DNA of 64,000 bases from Membranipora membranacea (GCA_914767715.1 OU612067.1:26758162-26822161), one strand, 5' to 3'. Shown: positions 21,701 to 32,595, counted from the stretch's first letter. Made by a program: numbers and translations. Notes: generated by a model from the letters alone, not told the origin.

Positions 21701-24700
21701 GCTTACTCAATTCAAACAGGTAAGCAGACAATCAAATTTTCAATTTCGGTTGTAAAATTTGATTAAGTTGCAGCAGGGAACTGACCCAGAAAGGCTTGAG
21801 ATGGCTGGAGTTATAAGCATCGATATCTCCACTGTTACACTTGCATCGGGCATCGTTAGTAATATAATTATATAAATGTCAGGTGATATGTGTAGGCTAA
21901 CTGATGATAATTGCGTCGGTGTAATCATTGAAGTATCATGGCATAAATTTGGTAAAACTGCTTGAACACTGGCAGGCCTCAGCAAGAATTTTTCATTGAA
22001 GCCGGCCAGTTAGTGTAATTAGGAGTTCAGTGACTATCGGAGTTGTGCTCTTTTTTTCATGGAGGGAACAACTCATTCCATCTCGCAACATCAAGTCACC
22101 TCTTCCCTATATTCCACCCTCCTTGCCACAGCTCATTATCTTGAATGATCATTTTAGTTACAAATTTGCTGGCGTTATGTGCTGATCAAACCTATAGATC
22201 GAGTGTTTCCATTCCAAGACACCAGATATAAAACTTCACAAACTTCTTCACCAACGGCTGGCAAATCTGTTTCCATCATAGGGATTGTAGATTTAACCAG
22301 GTCTTTAAGTGTTGTGTTATTTGTTATTTGGCAACAATGCTAGAATCAGGCTCTCAATGCAGAGAAAATTGAAGGGTCCAGGGATGAACCTTGTAGCAGC
22401 AAAGCCTTGTTATAAGACTGCAAATAATTTGAATGCAAATAATGTACTTAGGACATTGGAATGTATTATATTCATACTTTATCACATCATCTACTAAATA
22501 TTTGTTGCAGAGAATACAGGAGAAAGACTGATTCAGTATGGCATGATAATGGCAGAGTTACGCATCAGAACCTTTGGTGGTTTGAATTCTGTCCTGAGAA
22601 ATCTTGATGTACCGAGTGAGTGTCTGAGTGTCAAATAGTTACATTATTATGATTCATGATGGGTCATGATATACTCTTCGCTACCCTGACGCAGTGATCA
22701 TTTGTATTTGATTGTCCAAATCAAGGATACCATCGGTAGCCTAATTGGTAACCATATCTCATACTCATTGAAAGACCTCCCTCCCTCCCTTCACCTGCTA
22801 TCTACCTTATCAACCTAATTAGCGGTTAACTAAATAGATTGATAAGGTAGATTGCAGGTGAAGGAAGGGGGGGGGGGTGAATGAAATGATAATGAAATCT
22901 GTCTCTTAAAGTATTGTCAATTGTTCGATTGTGGTTATCATGGGGCATTTAACATCCCAACATATGTTGGTGTGTGGGTAATTCTAGGTCACAGGCCCTA
23001 AAAAAAATTAAACAGCATAAAACTTGTTTCTAATTTATAGTCAACTAAACGTATAGCCTTGGGAGTAAGTATTAGCTAAAGTTTAGTTTAGCTAGTCTTG
23101 AGATGACTTAATGTAAGCTAGCATTAAATTTTGGCTAGTGAAGGTTGAAGTCCATAAAAAGAAAAAAAGGGTGGGCGTATGTTTGCTACTCTTGAAGTTA
23201 GCTTTTTCAAGCCTGCGCAAAATGAAGAAAATTTCCTCCTATGAATACTTTACTCCTCTATGGAACTTTTTATGAACATTATATCTGCTTGATTTTGATT
23301 ACTAAACCTTACATTTTAGAACGTACCTGAGGCATTGGATTAGCAGGATGTTGGCATCTATTGACATTTGACTACCGCGTCAAACAACTTGAAGGCAGTT
23401 AGTGTAGGAAGAACAAGTATTGATCAGATAAAGTGGTAAGCTACTCTCACACTACTCTGTAAGTCTACTCATTCTTCACGACTGAGTAGTAGAGTAGTAC
23501 TCTACTACTCAGTCGTGAAGAATGAGTAGACTAACTAAGAAGTCTAGCTAGTAACTGTTAGTTATTATCACTACTAGTAGCCTTCTGTAGTTTGCCAATC
23601 AGGGGTGTCTTTCAATTAGAAAGAGCGATACTTTACTAAAGCAAATTATCACTATCGCATCACTCGAAATTATTGCCCACTTGGTCTTTCAATTAGACAA
23701 CATCACTCCCAAATCGCTCGCTCAGAATGTATATAGTTCAATCATTGACTGAACGATTTGAAAGTGAGACCCCTAGCAGGTATTCAGAGTAGATCAGAAG
23801 ATGATTTGATGGTATTCAGTAGCTAATAAACCATGGCTTCCTGCCAGAAATTGCCAGAAGATTAAACCATGAGTTACTTCAATACCATTGGACCCCACTT
23901 ACATGATGGGGCTACTCTAGTGGAGTAATGTTAGTTCAATAGGAAAAGTTTGCATTTCGAGAAAATGGCTTGAAGTAATAAAATTATGGCTAGCCAACAT
24001 TTTCTCAACTCCGTCACTTGACATTAACTTCCAGTGGGTGACCTCACGTTCAAAGTTTTAAGATACTTGGGTTTTAATGAGCTCATTGGATGGTTGTGAC
24101 AGGGTTGTCACATCCAATTCTTGAGAAAGGCACCCAAGTGCCTTCGGAGTTCTCCTCTATTACAAAAACTAAGTGCAGACAACCATTGCAGTACTAACAG
24201 TCTGCTGAATAACAATAAAAAAAGCATGGCTGTAAATGCTGTTGGCAAATTCCCACATGATTATAATATAAGTTGTATGTCAATTAAAATATTTTCACCC
24301 CTGCATTTCCGGTTGCTCCAATCCTAGTAAAATCCAAGTAAAACAATGTTGTCTTGTGTTGATGGCTGGAGGGGGAGCAGCTCCAAATATAAGCAAATTA
24401 GATTAAAATTTTTCTTGAGGTAGAGAATGTTTTACTTTTTATCACCATGCTCAGTAAATATCCTAACAAAGAGTCAAGTAGATGTCGAGCACATAGTGCT
24501 TGCTTTCCAATCTAGTCAATGCAATGTCACAGTGTATGTTATGTCATTATCCCTATCGTTTTATCCAATTTTTCTGCATTTGGATTCGCTTCTGGTGTCA
24601 CCAGTAAAATGGGAGGAACTTGAAATGTAGGCATTTATCACAGAACTTGTAATGGTTCTAGATCAAAGAAAGAAGAAATATGTCTTCATCCAACCAACTT

Positions 24701-27700
24701 AACATTATTGATGGCCAACCACCCAACCAACGCTACTCCATATTGAAAAGTTTCCCCACTCCTGATTGCTAAAATGAATTATTCTGAGCCATGATTTTTG
24801 CGTCATATTGTGTACTCTGATCTAAACTTCAACAGTGCCTCTGTTAGAAGGGAATTAGGGGGGGGGGGGGTTATTGTATGACACCTGAAGCTTTTGAACA
24901 AACCATCGGAGTGAGCATTTGCTAATGTTGTTTCACCTTGGGCCTGACACTGAGCTTATATATATTATATCTGTTTTCGCTTTGCATACTTTTGTCTTTT
25001 GTGATAGTATGGTGCTTCAAAAAGTGCTGTTTTGATGTGGCCGCGTGGGCCTACATACATCTCAATTCGGAGTTTAGTGGACAGTCATAGCTTCATCATA
25101 TTCTATAGACGGCATACAATAGATAGCTGTCAGGAGGTCATTTCTCACAGATATACTCATATATGGTGTCCCAAACTCCGCACATAATTTTTTTCTACAA
25201 CAATCTTACCGTTGTTTTGACTTCACATCATGAAATTTCTACATACAAGATTATTTTTTACAGTTTTACTATTTGGAGGAGTGAACGTAGAATGGGGACA
25301 GTGACTCAGAAGATATACGACAGAGCATCATACTCAGCAGATTTCTCACACCTTGTCACCCACCACCAATAACTCCAGCTTCAAAGAAGCACACTCTGCT
25401 GATGCTCTCTTTGTTACACTTGGAACTGAAGTTGTGAAGACACCAGGGACTAATACCCCCCCACCCAAGGTATGTATGGGCTTGAATGATCACCAACACT
25501 TATCTATCAATATTTTGGGAGTCACCAGCAAAATTATTATGTCAAACAATGTAATCCTCTGATTCATGATTGTTGCTACATCACTTAGACGCGTATTATA
25601 TATAGTTTTTTTTGGTGATGGGTTGCGGTAAATATCGAATATACCAAGTATATCAAATTGAGGATACTTTAGCCAGCGACACGTTGACACCCTCCCCCTA
25701 ATTTAGCCACAATTGCTCTGAAAGTATGACACGGTGTTTGATATACATTTTTCTTCTTTTCAGACTATAATTGAGACTCATGGTGGTATAGAGCGGACAC
25801 CAGTCATGACACATCAAATATGCACCATGAGCACCTCCTCCGATAGTGAACTGTCACAAAAGTCACACTCTTATATCTGCGCAGCACTATGTTGTCACTG
25901 CACACTGTTGAATCCATAGATCAAAAAGTAGTGCCACATAAACTTTCCCCATATGATAATTGATAGGGATGGGCACATGCTCTCATTTTATCAAAGTTTC
26001 AAGCTGTTCAGTGTTCACATTTGTATTGATATATCAATTGACTTTAGGGCATTTCTTGCGCCTACTGGTATTTTATTATCCTGTTGACAATCACAGGAGG
26101 CCTTCTAGGGTTGTTGATTGTGAACGCCAATGTTTTGTGGGTTAACATAATATGCAAGAATAACATCTAAACTTTTTAGTATTTCTTACTGATTCAATTT
26201 TTTTTTTGGACAGTTTATTGTTCTCACCTCGTCGATTATTCATAATTTTTCATTCCAATGCTTTGCATCCTATTCAGGTATCAGTGAACTTTAGTTCAAT
26301 GCAGGTATTCCTACTGTGGATTAACAGGTATATCAGTTATATTTAAGAGTACAATGAGTACGACTTGTTTTTTAAAATAAACAGCTTTCAATTCATTTCC
26401 AAAACATGATCAAAAGGTTCATCACTCGACAAATAGGCTGAGCACTAGGTTCATGTTGATGCACTGATCTTACATCTTGTCATATATCATTAGATGATAC
26501 ATTTGGTTGTCGGTTGTCACTGAACTGTGTTGGTGAGTCCGGCTGAGGTTGGTGAGAGGGTCGGTCTACCTCTGCATGTCCGAAACAAGAAGTGTCATTT
26601 GTATAGCGCACACATAAATATTGAGGTTTGATCACAGCAATGAACTCCCTCTTCATTGATCACAGAATGGTTTCTCAGGCATTGTGTTTAGCAATGGCAG
26701 GCAAATTTACAAGTCGGTTTATCCCTGTGTTAAGCTTCTTATGGCTCATAGAGGGTTGCAGTTAGGTGGGAATCGGTGCTGCTAGTACAAATTTTTTGGT
26801 TAGTGAGGTCCAAGACTACTATCCTGGTTAGTAGTTAGTACAAGGCAGTTTAATAATTTTTAGAAATTAGTACAAAGCAGCTTACCAATTGATAGAGGAT
26901 TATAGTACGATGGCACTGCTTGCATAAACTTTGCTAATATTGAACCCTCCTTGCTATAATCATCACCATGGTAGTATCATTGCTCGTAAAGAGTTAGTTA
27001 TTTTTTTATTTCTCATCTAAACAAAATTCCCTGTCCAGTGGTACAAATTATGACTCTGTAAGACCGGTGTGAGAGTATTTGTGTTCAGATATATACAAAA
27101 TAAGTCTAGTTGTACACTTTTTTGTGTGTTTCAATACCTAATCAATCACTTCTGTTATTCCTGGGTGGTTAAAAGTTATATAGATAGATCAGGAATCTTG
27201 TTTAGAAGAAGTTTATTCTAAACTTTCCTTCTACACCCTCTAGATTTTAAGATGTATCAATTTTTACAACCCCTTATCATTTTTAGGAATTTCAACAAGA
27301 ATAGCTAACCAGAGGGATTATATAGATGACACACTAAGGGTTAATCTACGCTCCTTGGGATTTTTTAGCGTGGATGGCTTTCATTAGCTGCATTTGTTGG
27401 CTGAAGATGTTCTGGGCATGGAGCGCAAGCTCTGAATTTTATGGAATGTGGGTAGAGAGAAGCAAGGGTAAATCAAACCAAGGAGTAACAGCTTCCCCTG
27501 TTACTTCTTGATCAAACAGACCTATAGTTCAATGACACAATAGAACTCGTTTGTACGGAATGTCTGATGGTCACTGTAAATTCTAAATATATCAATGCAG
27601 GCGATAATATTAAGCTGATAGCTTTGAAAGATTATCTGCTACGAGACTGTCCAGGCAATTATTTATCGCTCTAAATCTTGACTGATGTAATGGCCCTACA

Positions 27701-30700
27701 AGCCCCTAATCTGGCAACCCAGCCGCCTGTCTAAGCTACCGGTCTCATATATAACAGAATAAATATCAGTGTGGGTATTCCTTTGGCAGGAATTTGTTGA
27801 AATGATTGGAACAAGAAGTAAAAGTACTCCTTGATTGGAACTCCAGACTATAGCTGCCTTGTGGAAATCCTGTCGTAATGGTCGAAACTTCTAGGAAATG
27901 TATTTGGTAGACCACATGGAACTGATGCATTGATGTTGTTTTGCCCGATACTAGCCACATCACTCAATTACATGCAATTGATTTGAAATGAAATGTTAAA
28001 AAAATTAAACCTTTTTAGTTGAAAATTGTATTAATCTGGAGTAGGTTGGTGAAATCAGTCTTGATATTCATTGATAAACCTTTAGGTTGAAAGAACTTTC
28101 AACACACCAAACTTTTAAATGCATGCATTCAATGGCTACAATGTACAGTTCAATCTGCCTGATCACTTTCAATGGGATTAGCTTATTGAATTGAACAAGA
28201 TTCTCAGTGTCTATTTGCCAATTGTTTACCTTTTACTTGACATCAACATCTTAGCCAAGCAGCTGAGTTCAAGCATAATGGATGTATTGTTGTTATCCAA
28301 GTTGTTTACCCATGAAGTCATAATCAAGATAAGCCAGTCAGAATGTTAATTTTGTTGACATTGGCATCCATAGGCAACCTGCACAGAACTTAAAAGGTAC
28401 CAGTAGATTTAAAAATGGTTAACCCTTTGGGTAAACACCCAGATTATCGTAATGAGCTAGCAGCAGATTATCAAGAGCTGAGCCAGATACAACCACTGTA
28501 TGTTGTATCTGGCTCAGCTCTTGTAGTTGACCAAGTAGCAGAGGAAAATCAATGAAACATGGTTGCAAATACCGGATAATAAGGGCGCAAGAGATTTTTT
28601 TGCAAAGCAATCTCATTTTTGGCATAGTTACTCTGTACTATGATGAGCTTGGAAGCAGAGTTTGGTGAAATAATTTGATGAAAATATACAAATGGAATTT
28701 GGTCAACTATCTAGTATTTTTCATAAAAGGTTAAAACTTCCCGTCCCCTCACTCTTCTGTCAAAGAATGATCATGATTGTACTTTCACCAAAACAACCAT
28801 CATTGTAAACATGTACATTCGCAAAATTAAAAACTCATCGCATTCATTATCAGCAGCAAAAGACAGGAAGTTAGGTCAGCTTACGATGACATCCTGTCTC
28901 TCTAATTCCGCAAGTGTGTCATGATGACTTGTTACAAGTGCTATGGAATGTGTGTGTAGGATTAACTACCAGCGACAATTAATTCAATAATTAAAAATTT
29001 TGACTAGGAATATTGAGGTAATTAAGTCATTATGCCTGTTAAAGGCTAACCTCCCTGCTTGTGGCACACAAGCTGACAGCTTAAAATGTATTACTGTAAA
29101 CGTTGTTGCCTTGTCACTAGCCTAACATTTAAATACTATCTGTACTAGTGCCAACACCTGCTAGGGAACTACCATCCAAGAGTGAGAGAGAAAAATGCCA
29201 CAATTGCTTCCTGTACACCATATAACTGAGATGGCTGGGAATGATAAAGTTTAACATCAAGAGCTCCTTTGTAGACAGGTAATGAAATGTATACCAGGTT
29301 TACAATAGATTTACCTTTGCCTCTCTCTACCCACATACCATAGCATTCAGAGCTAAATCCTTGCTCAGAGCCATTCAATCTCAAAAATCCCAAGGAGCGT
29401 AGATTAAGACTATGCCAATAATCAGTATTAATACTGCATGCTTTGACACCAAGTATGTTTTCTAGCATCAGTCAGCATATTTTCGGTAGTTCTGTGGAGA
29501 ATATGGCCTCATTCGCATATCACTTTTCTCCACTTAGGCATGTAGGGCGATTAATACAAAGTAGCTCCTCGCTCAACTGGTGAGCGATGTTGTACTTTTT
29601 TATTAGTAGCAAAGTTTTGTGATAATTCTGCTAGCATAATTTAGCTGATGTATTCTATTTATGCAGTTGCTGCCTACATTCTCAGATTGCACAAGATATA
29701 GCTTAGGGTAGGCCTACAGTACAACACAGAAGAGTTGAACATAGGTATTTTGTCGGCTCATCATAGTCAATACTAAGAGCAATGACTGTAAAAGTATTTA
29801 TAATCTTTGCTAAGAGTTTTCTGTGCAGTTGCTGCCTACATTCTCAGATTGCACAAGATATAGCTTAGGGTAGGCCTACAGTACAACACAGAAGAGTTGA
29901 ACATAGGTATTTTGTCGGCTCATCATACTCAATACTAAGAGCAATGACTGTAAAGTATTTATAATCTTTGCTAAGAGTTTTCTGTGCTTACAAAAATTGT
30001 GAGGACAACAATTCGAATGGAATGCTTTCATTGTAGCAGCTAACTTGCCTGGTCATCTAAATACAAACTCATTGAATACAATGTCAATCCAATTATATAA
30101 TATTGACTAGAACTGGGCTAGAACTGTAAAGGATTATACTATAACAATACAATAGCAATAATGAATGTAGTTTATTTGGCAGGCAGGGTTAATTTTACAA
30201 TAATGTTGCTGGTTGGGTAATGATATATGGGGCATGAAACTCAGTGTATGTCCTGAAAATCTGAGGTCTGTAGCTCAATAATTGCTTATTATGCCAGCTA
30301 CAAAAGAAGCTTTCTCTAAAGCATCACAGATCAGTAAATTAATAATGTGTAGGCACATTTTCTTTTTAGCAGCAGCATGGCTTCGAATGGTCTGACACCA
30401 CAAATTTTTATATCATTGGATTGCTCATCTTCTGAGGAATACAGTGGTTACTTTCTTTAGTAAACTAGGAAAATATCTATTAACATATCGAAAGCTTTAT
30501 GGAAAACAGTTAAAAAATGATATAAATTGCTGCCCTGCTGCCGGCTTATGTATGCAATTATTCCTCTTTCATGGGGGCAAAGAAATTCACAATTTGTGAG
30601 TGTGTCCTGAAAATCTGAGGTCTGTAGCTCAATAATTGCTTAGGCCAGCTACAAAAGAAGCTTTCTCTAAAGCATCACAAATCAGTAAAATAATGTGTAG

Positions 30701-32595
30701 GCACATTTTCTTTTGAGCAGCAGCATGGCTTCGAATGGTCTGACACCACAAATTTTTATATCATTGGATTGCTCATCTTCTGAGGAACACAGTGGTTATT
30801 TTCTTTAGTAAACAAGGAAAATATCTACCAACATATCGAAAGCTTTATGGAAAACAGTTAAAAAATTATATTAATTGCTGCCCTGCTGCCGGCTTATGTA
30901 TGAAATTATTCCACTTTCATGGGGGGCAAAGAAATACACAGTTTGTGAGTGTGTCCTGAAAATCTGAGGTCTGTAGCTCAATATTTTCTTATGCCAGCTA
31001 CAAAAGAAGCTTTTTCTAAAGCATCACAAACCAGTAAAACAATGTGTAGCCAAATTATCTTTTGAGCAGCAGCATAACTTCTAAAGGTCTGACAGCACAA
31101 ATTTTTATATCATTGGATTCCTCATCTCCCGAGGAACATAGTGTTAATTTTTTTAGTAAAACAGGAAAACATCTTCCAACATTTCGAGAGCTTTAGTGAA
31201 AACAGTTTGAAAATGATAAAATTGCCGCCCTGCTGCCGGCATATGTATGCAACTACTCCATTTTCATGGCGGGCATTTTTTGAGTATGATCTGAAAATCT
31301 GAGGTCTGTAGCTCGACAACTTATTTTGTGTGCAACAAAAAAGGATTCCTCTTTACAATCATTATGATTTATAGCCATATTGAGAGTTTAAAAAATTTGG
31401 CACCAACTCGAACCCAGAGCTCTGCGTTGACGAAATAGAGAATTATCCACTGAGTTACACAGACATGTTGTATCAAAATAAGAGTGTCTGCCTTAAATTT
31501 AGTGGAGCATGAATTCTGTATTACAATAATTACATTACATTACTGATGATGAATACACACACAATCAGCATATTTGTGCACAGCTAAATCATCGCAAATC
31601 AATAAAATAATGTAGAAGCACATTTTCTTTTGAGCAGCAGCATGGCTTCAAATGGTCTGACACCACAAATTTTTATATCATTGGATTGCTCATCTTCTGA
31701 GGAACATAGTGGTTATTTTCTTTAGTAAACAAGGAAAATATCTACCAACATATCAAAAGCTTTACGGAAAACGGTTAAAAAATGATATAAATTGCTGCCC
31801 TGCTGCCGGCTTATGTATGCAATTATTCCACTTTCATGGGGGCAAAGAAATACACAGTTTGTGAGTGTGTCCTGAAAATTTGAGGTCTGTAGCTTGATAA
31901 CTTTTTTTTGCCAGCCACAAAAGAAGTTTTTCGCTTTATAATTTATATGAATTTTGGCCTTTTCGAGATGTGGAGATAACTCGGGTTCACAAAATTACCT
32001 TATATGCCCTGAGTTGATATCAAACCGCATGATAAAAGACTCTGTGGCTGTTACGCCATATAGAAACTGAATCCACAGTTTACGGGCAGACATTTTGTAT
32101 ATTAAAATGGAGTACGGAAATTTTGAAAGCAATAGTCAGGCAAAACCTGAACCATTTACGATTACAAATAATCCGATTTGTTAACATGTCTGAGACTAAA
32201 GTATCCAATGTAGCCTTTTTACGAAAACTAAGTACATAATGGTATAACTTATCATTAAACTCACCAGCTACCGAAGATAGGTGTAGATAACTCAGCAAGA
32301 AAATAAAAACAACTCTCCTGTTCTCTCTCTTGATATCAGTAATCAATCTGAAACATCAAATTTTAGATCTGTATTGGCTACAATATTGCTGTAATTATAG
32401 TTTAAGCTCTTAAACAGTTGTTGTAAAAGTGGTTGATAATGGAATGCGCCACTACCAGCTATCCAGACACAGTTAGATCACTTAAACTACTTTAACTTTG
32501 ATGCTGGTAACATAAATAATATTGGCAGCTATATTTCCCATAACAGAACTTATATTATCATTTAAGTGTTATGGTTCAGTTACTTGCTTGTGCAT
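15611..32595 (-). CDS. Receptor copy 2: exons split by a 12.1-kb insertion, tail truncated
   Basis: Exons in order on the minus strand: E1 32588-32595 (ATG CAC AA), E2 32265-32347 (signal peptide), E3 19308-19673 (CUB-like 1), E4 18747-19139 (CUB-like 2, intact 393 nt), E5 18171-18383 (sushi), E6 17810-18001 (transmembrane) and E7 15611-15737 (tail). Intron 2 would be about 12.6 kb because of the insertion at 19.86-32.0 kb. Intron 1 would use a GC donor. E6 lacks 4 nt relative to copies 1 and 3 and stops at 17817, just after the membrane helix, before its donor. E7 lacks 16 nt across the ITAM. If transcribed it could still give a membrane protein almost without a tail. Joining the two halves is inference from phase and synteny. 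Confidence 0.6.
15885..16560. other. Intron 6 of receptor copy 2, with GGTATA and GTAGTA simple repeats
   Basis: Short GGTATA repeats lie at about 15895-15915 and GTAGTG/GTAGTA repeats at about 16365-16410. The CCTGCCAATTTTACT motif shared with the foldback at 38.4 kb is present near 15972. No coding exon is seen before the nested gene promoter. Confidence 0.5.
16618..16628 (+). promoter_or_regulatory. TATA box of nested secreted-protein gene 2
   Basis: TATATAAAAGG is conserved with the 4139-4149 box, with an ATTGG motif about 30 bp upstream, and lies 91 bp before the ATG. Confidence 0.6.
16719..17491 (+). CDS. Nested gene 2: small secreted cysteine-rich protein (120 aa), last Cys lost
   Basis: Exons 16719-16824 and 17235-17491, with donor GTAGGTG and acceptor TTTTTTAG, both phase 1 as in the paralogue at 4240-5010. 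Signal peptide, then a mature part with seven of the eight cysteines. The C-terminus is replaced (TSPTNVYYFTG against TISFVYYCRG), so the final Cys is gone. Residues before the exon junction also differ (DDKTSQI against DNGSSDV). It lies in intron 6 of receptor copy 2, opposite strand. Function unknown; likely extracellular. Confidence 0.72.
17810..18001 (-). CDS. Receptor copy 2 exon 6: transmembrane exon with early stop
   Basis: Encodes a Thr/Asn-rich stalk and the helix YYYIVIGVYISLIFGVLAAY, then TAA at 17817-17819. The stop results from 4 nt missing relative to copies 1 and 3, and lies 7 nt before the conserved donor AAG|GTCAGT. Confidence 0.65.
18171..18383 (-). CDS. Receptor copy 2 exon 5: sushi (CCP) domain
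   Basis: Phase 1-1, 213 nt, intact four-Cys/Trp sushi pattern (ESC, ALC, FTC, QQW, LKC). Acceptor CTGCAG, donor GTAAGA. Confidence 0.75.
18747..19139 (-). CDS. Receptor copy 2 exon 4: CUB-like domain 2 (intact)
   Basis: 393 nt, phase 1-1, acceptor CTTCCAG, donor GTGCGT. It is open throughout and serves as reference for the 7-nt deletion in copy 1 and the LINE-split relic at the window start. It has no cysteines and several N-glycosylation sequons (NMT, NHS). The CUB-like assignment is tentative. Confidence 0.65.
19308..19673 (-). CDS. Receptor copy 2 exon 3: CUB-like domain 1 (intact)
   Basis: 366 nt, phase 1-1, acceptor CTTTCAG, donor GTGAGT. Four cysteines in the same places as copy 1, with small insertions (extra residues near SSKEN and the VHLKLEV strand). 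Confidence 0.7.
20300..20395. repeat. Dispersed repeat copy, pairs with 23512-23605
   Basis: Nearly the same 90-bp text (GAGTAGACTAACTAAGAAG ... GTAGTTTGCCAAT) recurs at 23512-23605 next to the perfect palindrome at 23462-23532. It is probably a MITE family whose second copy keeps the foldback. Confidence 0.6.
21633..21719 (+). CDS. Possible coding exon, ATG to splice donor
   Basis: ATG followed by 29 codons (MKKRVFGWFIADVIQLVVSI...) and CAG|GTAAGC. Basic start and hydrophobic core, like a signal or membrane anchor. It ends in phase 0, which does not fit the next candidate exon at 22511 (phase 1), so linkage is unproven. Confidence 0.25.
22511..22615 (+). CDS. Possible internal coding exon, phase 1-1
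   Basis: Acceptor TTTGTTGCAG and donor GTGAGT bound 105 nt open in one frame (ERLIQYGMIMAELRIRTFGG...). It looks like an amphipathic helix. Unknown product; upstream and downstream partners not identified. Confidence 0.3.
22788..22864. repeat. Imperfect 34-bp foldback
   Basis: The left arm 22788-22821 and right arm 22831-22864 are inverted with about three mismatches (CCTTCACCTGC...TACCTTATCAA). A 9-nt loop. A run of G follows. MITE-like or a solo hairpin. Confidence 0.55.
23462..23532. repeat. Perfect 71-bp palindrome (35-bp stem, 1-nt centre)
   Basis: Bases 23462-23496 are the exact reverse complement of 23498-23532, with G at 23497 in the centre. Motifs include AGTCTACTCATTCTTCACG and ACTGAGTAGTAGAGTA. 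The right flank continues as the repeat shared with 20300-20395. Confidence 0.8.
25341..25919 (+). CDS. 3' end of an unidentified spliced gene (two exons)
   Basis: Exon 25341-25469 (Ser/Thr/Pro-rich, ends TNTPPPK, donor GTATGT) joins in phase 0 to exon 25764-25919 after an excellent polypyrimidine acceptor (TTCTTCTTTTCAG). The second exon runs 51 codons to TAG and ends in a cysteine-rich stretch, SYICAALCCHCTLLNP. The 5' exons are not secure; 22511-22615 may belong. No family recognised. Confidence 0.4.
27300..27490 (+). pseudogene. Partial plus-strand relative of the 29.2-29.5 kb open frame
   Basis: The plus strand has VNLRSLGFF and later SEFYGMWVERSKGKS with stops between them. It matches the minus-strand frame at 29169-29468 (LNLRSLGFL, SECYGMWVERGKGKS), so the two are inverted copies of one sequence, the first decayed. 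Confidence 0.5.
28472..28523. repeat. Perfect 22-bp hairpin with 8-nt loop
   Basis: Stem 28472-28493 (CAAGAGCTGAGCCAGATACA...) pairs exactly with 28502-28523. The flanks do not extend the stem. Size and shape resemble a short foldback; a small-RNA precursor is possible but unsupported. Confidence 0.7.
29169..29468 (-). CDS. Open frame of unknown product, about 99 aa
   Basis: A continuous minus-strand frame ending in TAG, with a partial inverted copy at 27.3-27.5 kb. Contains LNLRSLGFLRLNGSEQGFSS and YISLPVYKGALDVKLYHSQP. The start is uncertain and may be spliced. It may be part of a repeat-borne gene. No family recognised. Confidence 0.3.
   Translation of the reverse strand: MLENILGVKACSINTDYWHSLNLRSLGFLRLNGSEQGFSSECYGMWVERGKGKSIVNLVYISLPVYKGALDVKLYHSQPSQLYGVQEAIVAFFSLTLGW
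29662..29987. repeat. Two-copy tandem duplication, 162-bp period
   Basis: 29662-29823 and 29824-29987 are almost identical (GCAGTTGCTGCCTACATTCTC ... GTCGGCTCATCATA ... AGAGTTTTCTGTG), differing by a base or two. A recent duplication. Confidence 0.8.
30246..31930. repeat. 350-bp tandem array, about five units, one interrupted
   Basis: Units begin near 30246, 30600, 30949, 31275 and 31866 with TCCTGAAAATCTGAGGTCTG. Each contains AGCAGCAGCATGGCTTC, TTTATATCATTGGATTG and CTGCCCTGCTGCCGGC. Unit 4 is interrupted at about 31320-31590 by SINE-like sequence. No coding function is apparent. Confidence 0.75.
31320..31590 (-). mobile_element. tRNA-derived SINE or tRNA pseudogene inside the tandem array
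   Basis: On the minus strand, TAACTCAGTGGATAA (31443-31457, A-box) is followed by GGTTCGAGTTGG (31403-31414, B-box), an RNA polymerase III promoter in a tRNA-like body of about 65 nt. Mismatches in the acceptor and T-arm argue against a working tRNA. Confidence 0.6.
32265..32595 (-). CDS. Receptor copy 2 exons 1 and 2: start and signal peptide
   Basis: E1 ATG CAC AA (32588-32595) ends at GCAAGTAA, a GC-type donor. E2 32265-32347 encodes the signal peptide (RRVVFIFLLSYLHLSSVAG) and ends at GTGAGT. Phases match copy 1. The rest of the gene lies below 19.7 kb, beyond the insertion. If the insertion ends transcription, these exons are orphaned. Confidence 0.6.

Larger units (their letters stand above)
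19862..32011. mobile_element. 12.1-kb insertion inside receptor copy 2 intron 2
   Basis: Unit 1 reads straight through at about 7458-7462, while unit 2 is interrupted from about 19862 to 32011 and then resumes with GATATCAAACCGC. The ends are weakly inverted: CAGGGTAATAAGGTAA on the left and, on the opposite strand at the right, CAGGGCATATAAGGTAA. No clear target duplication and no transposase were found. It may be a composite element or an inserted genomic segment. It contains possible gene exons, hairpins and tandem arrays, listed separately. Confidence 0.5.

Noticed and set aside
31400-31465. Functional tRNA gene
   Set aside because: A- and B-box-like motifs are present, but the arms do not pair well and it sits in SINE-like sequence inside a tandem array.
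30246-31930. CRISPR array
   Set aside because: Units are about 350 bp with full-length homology and no spacer structure, and the genome is eukaryotic.
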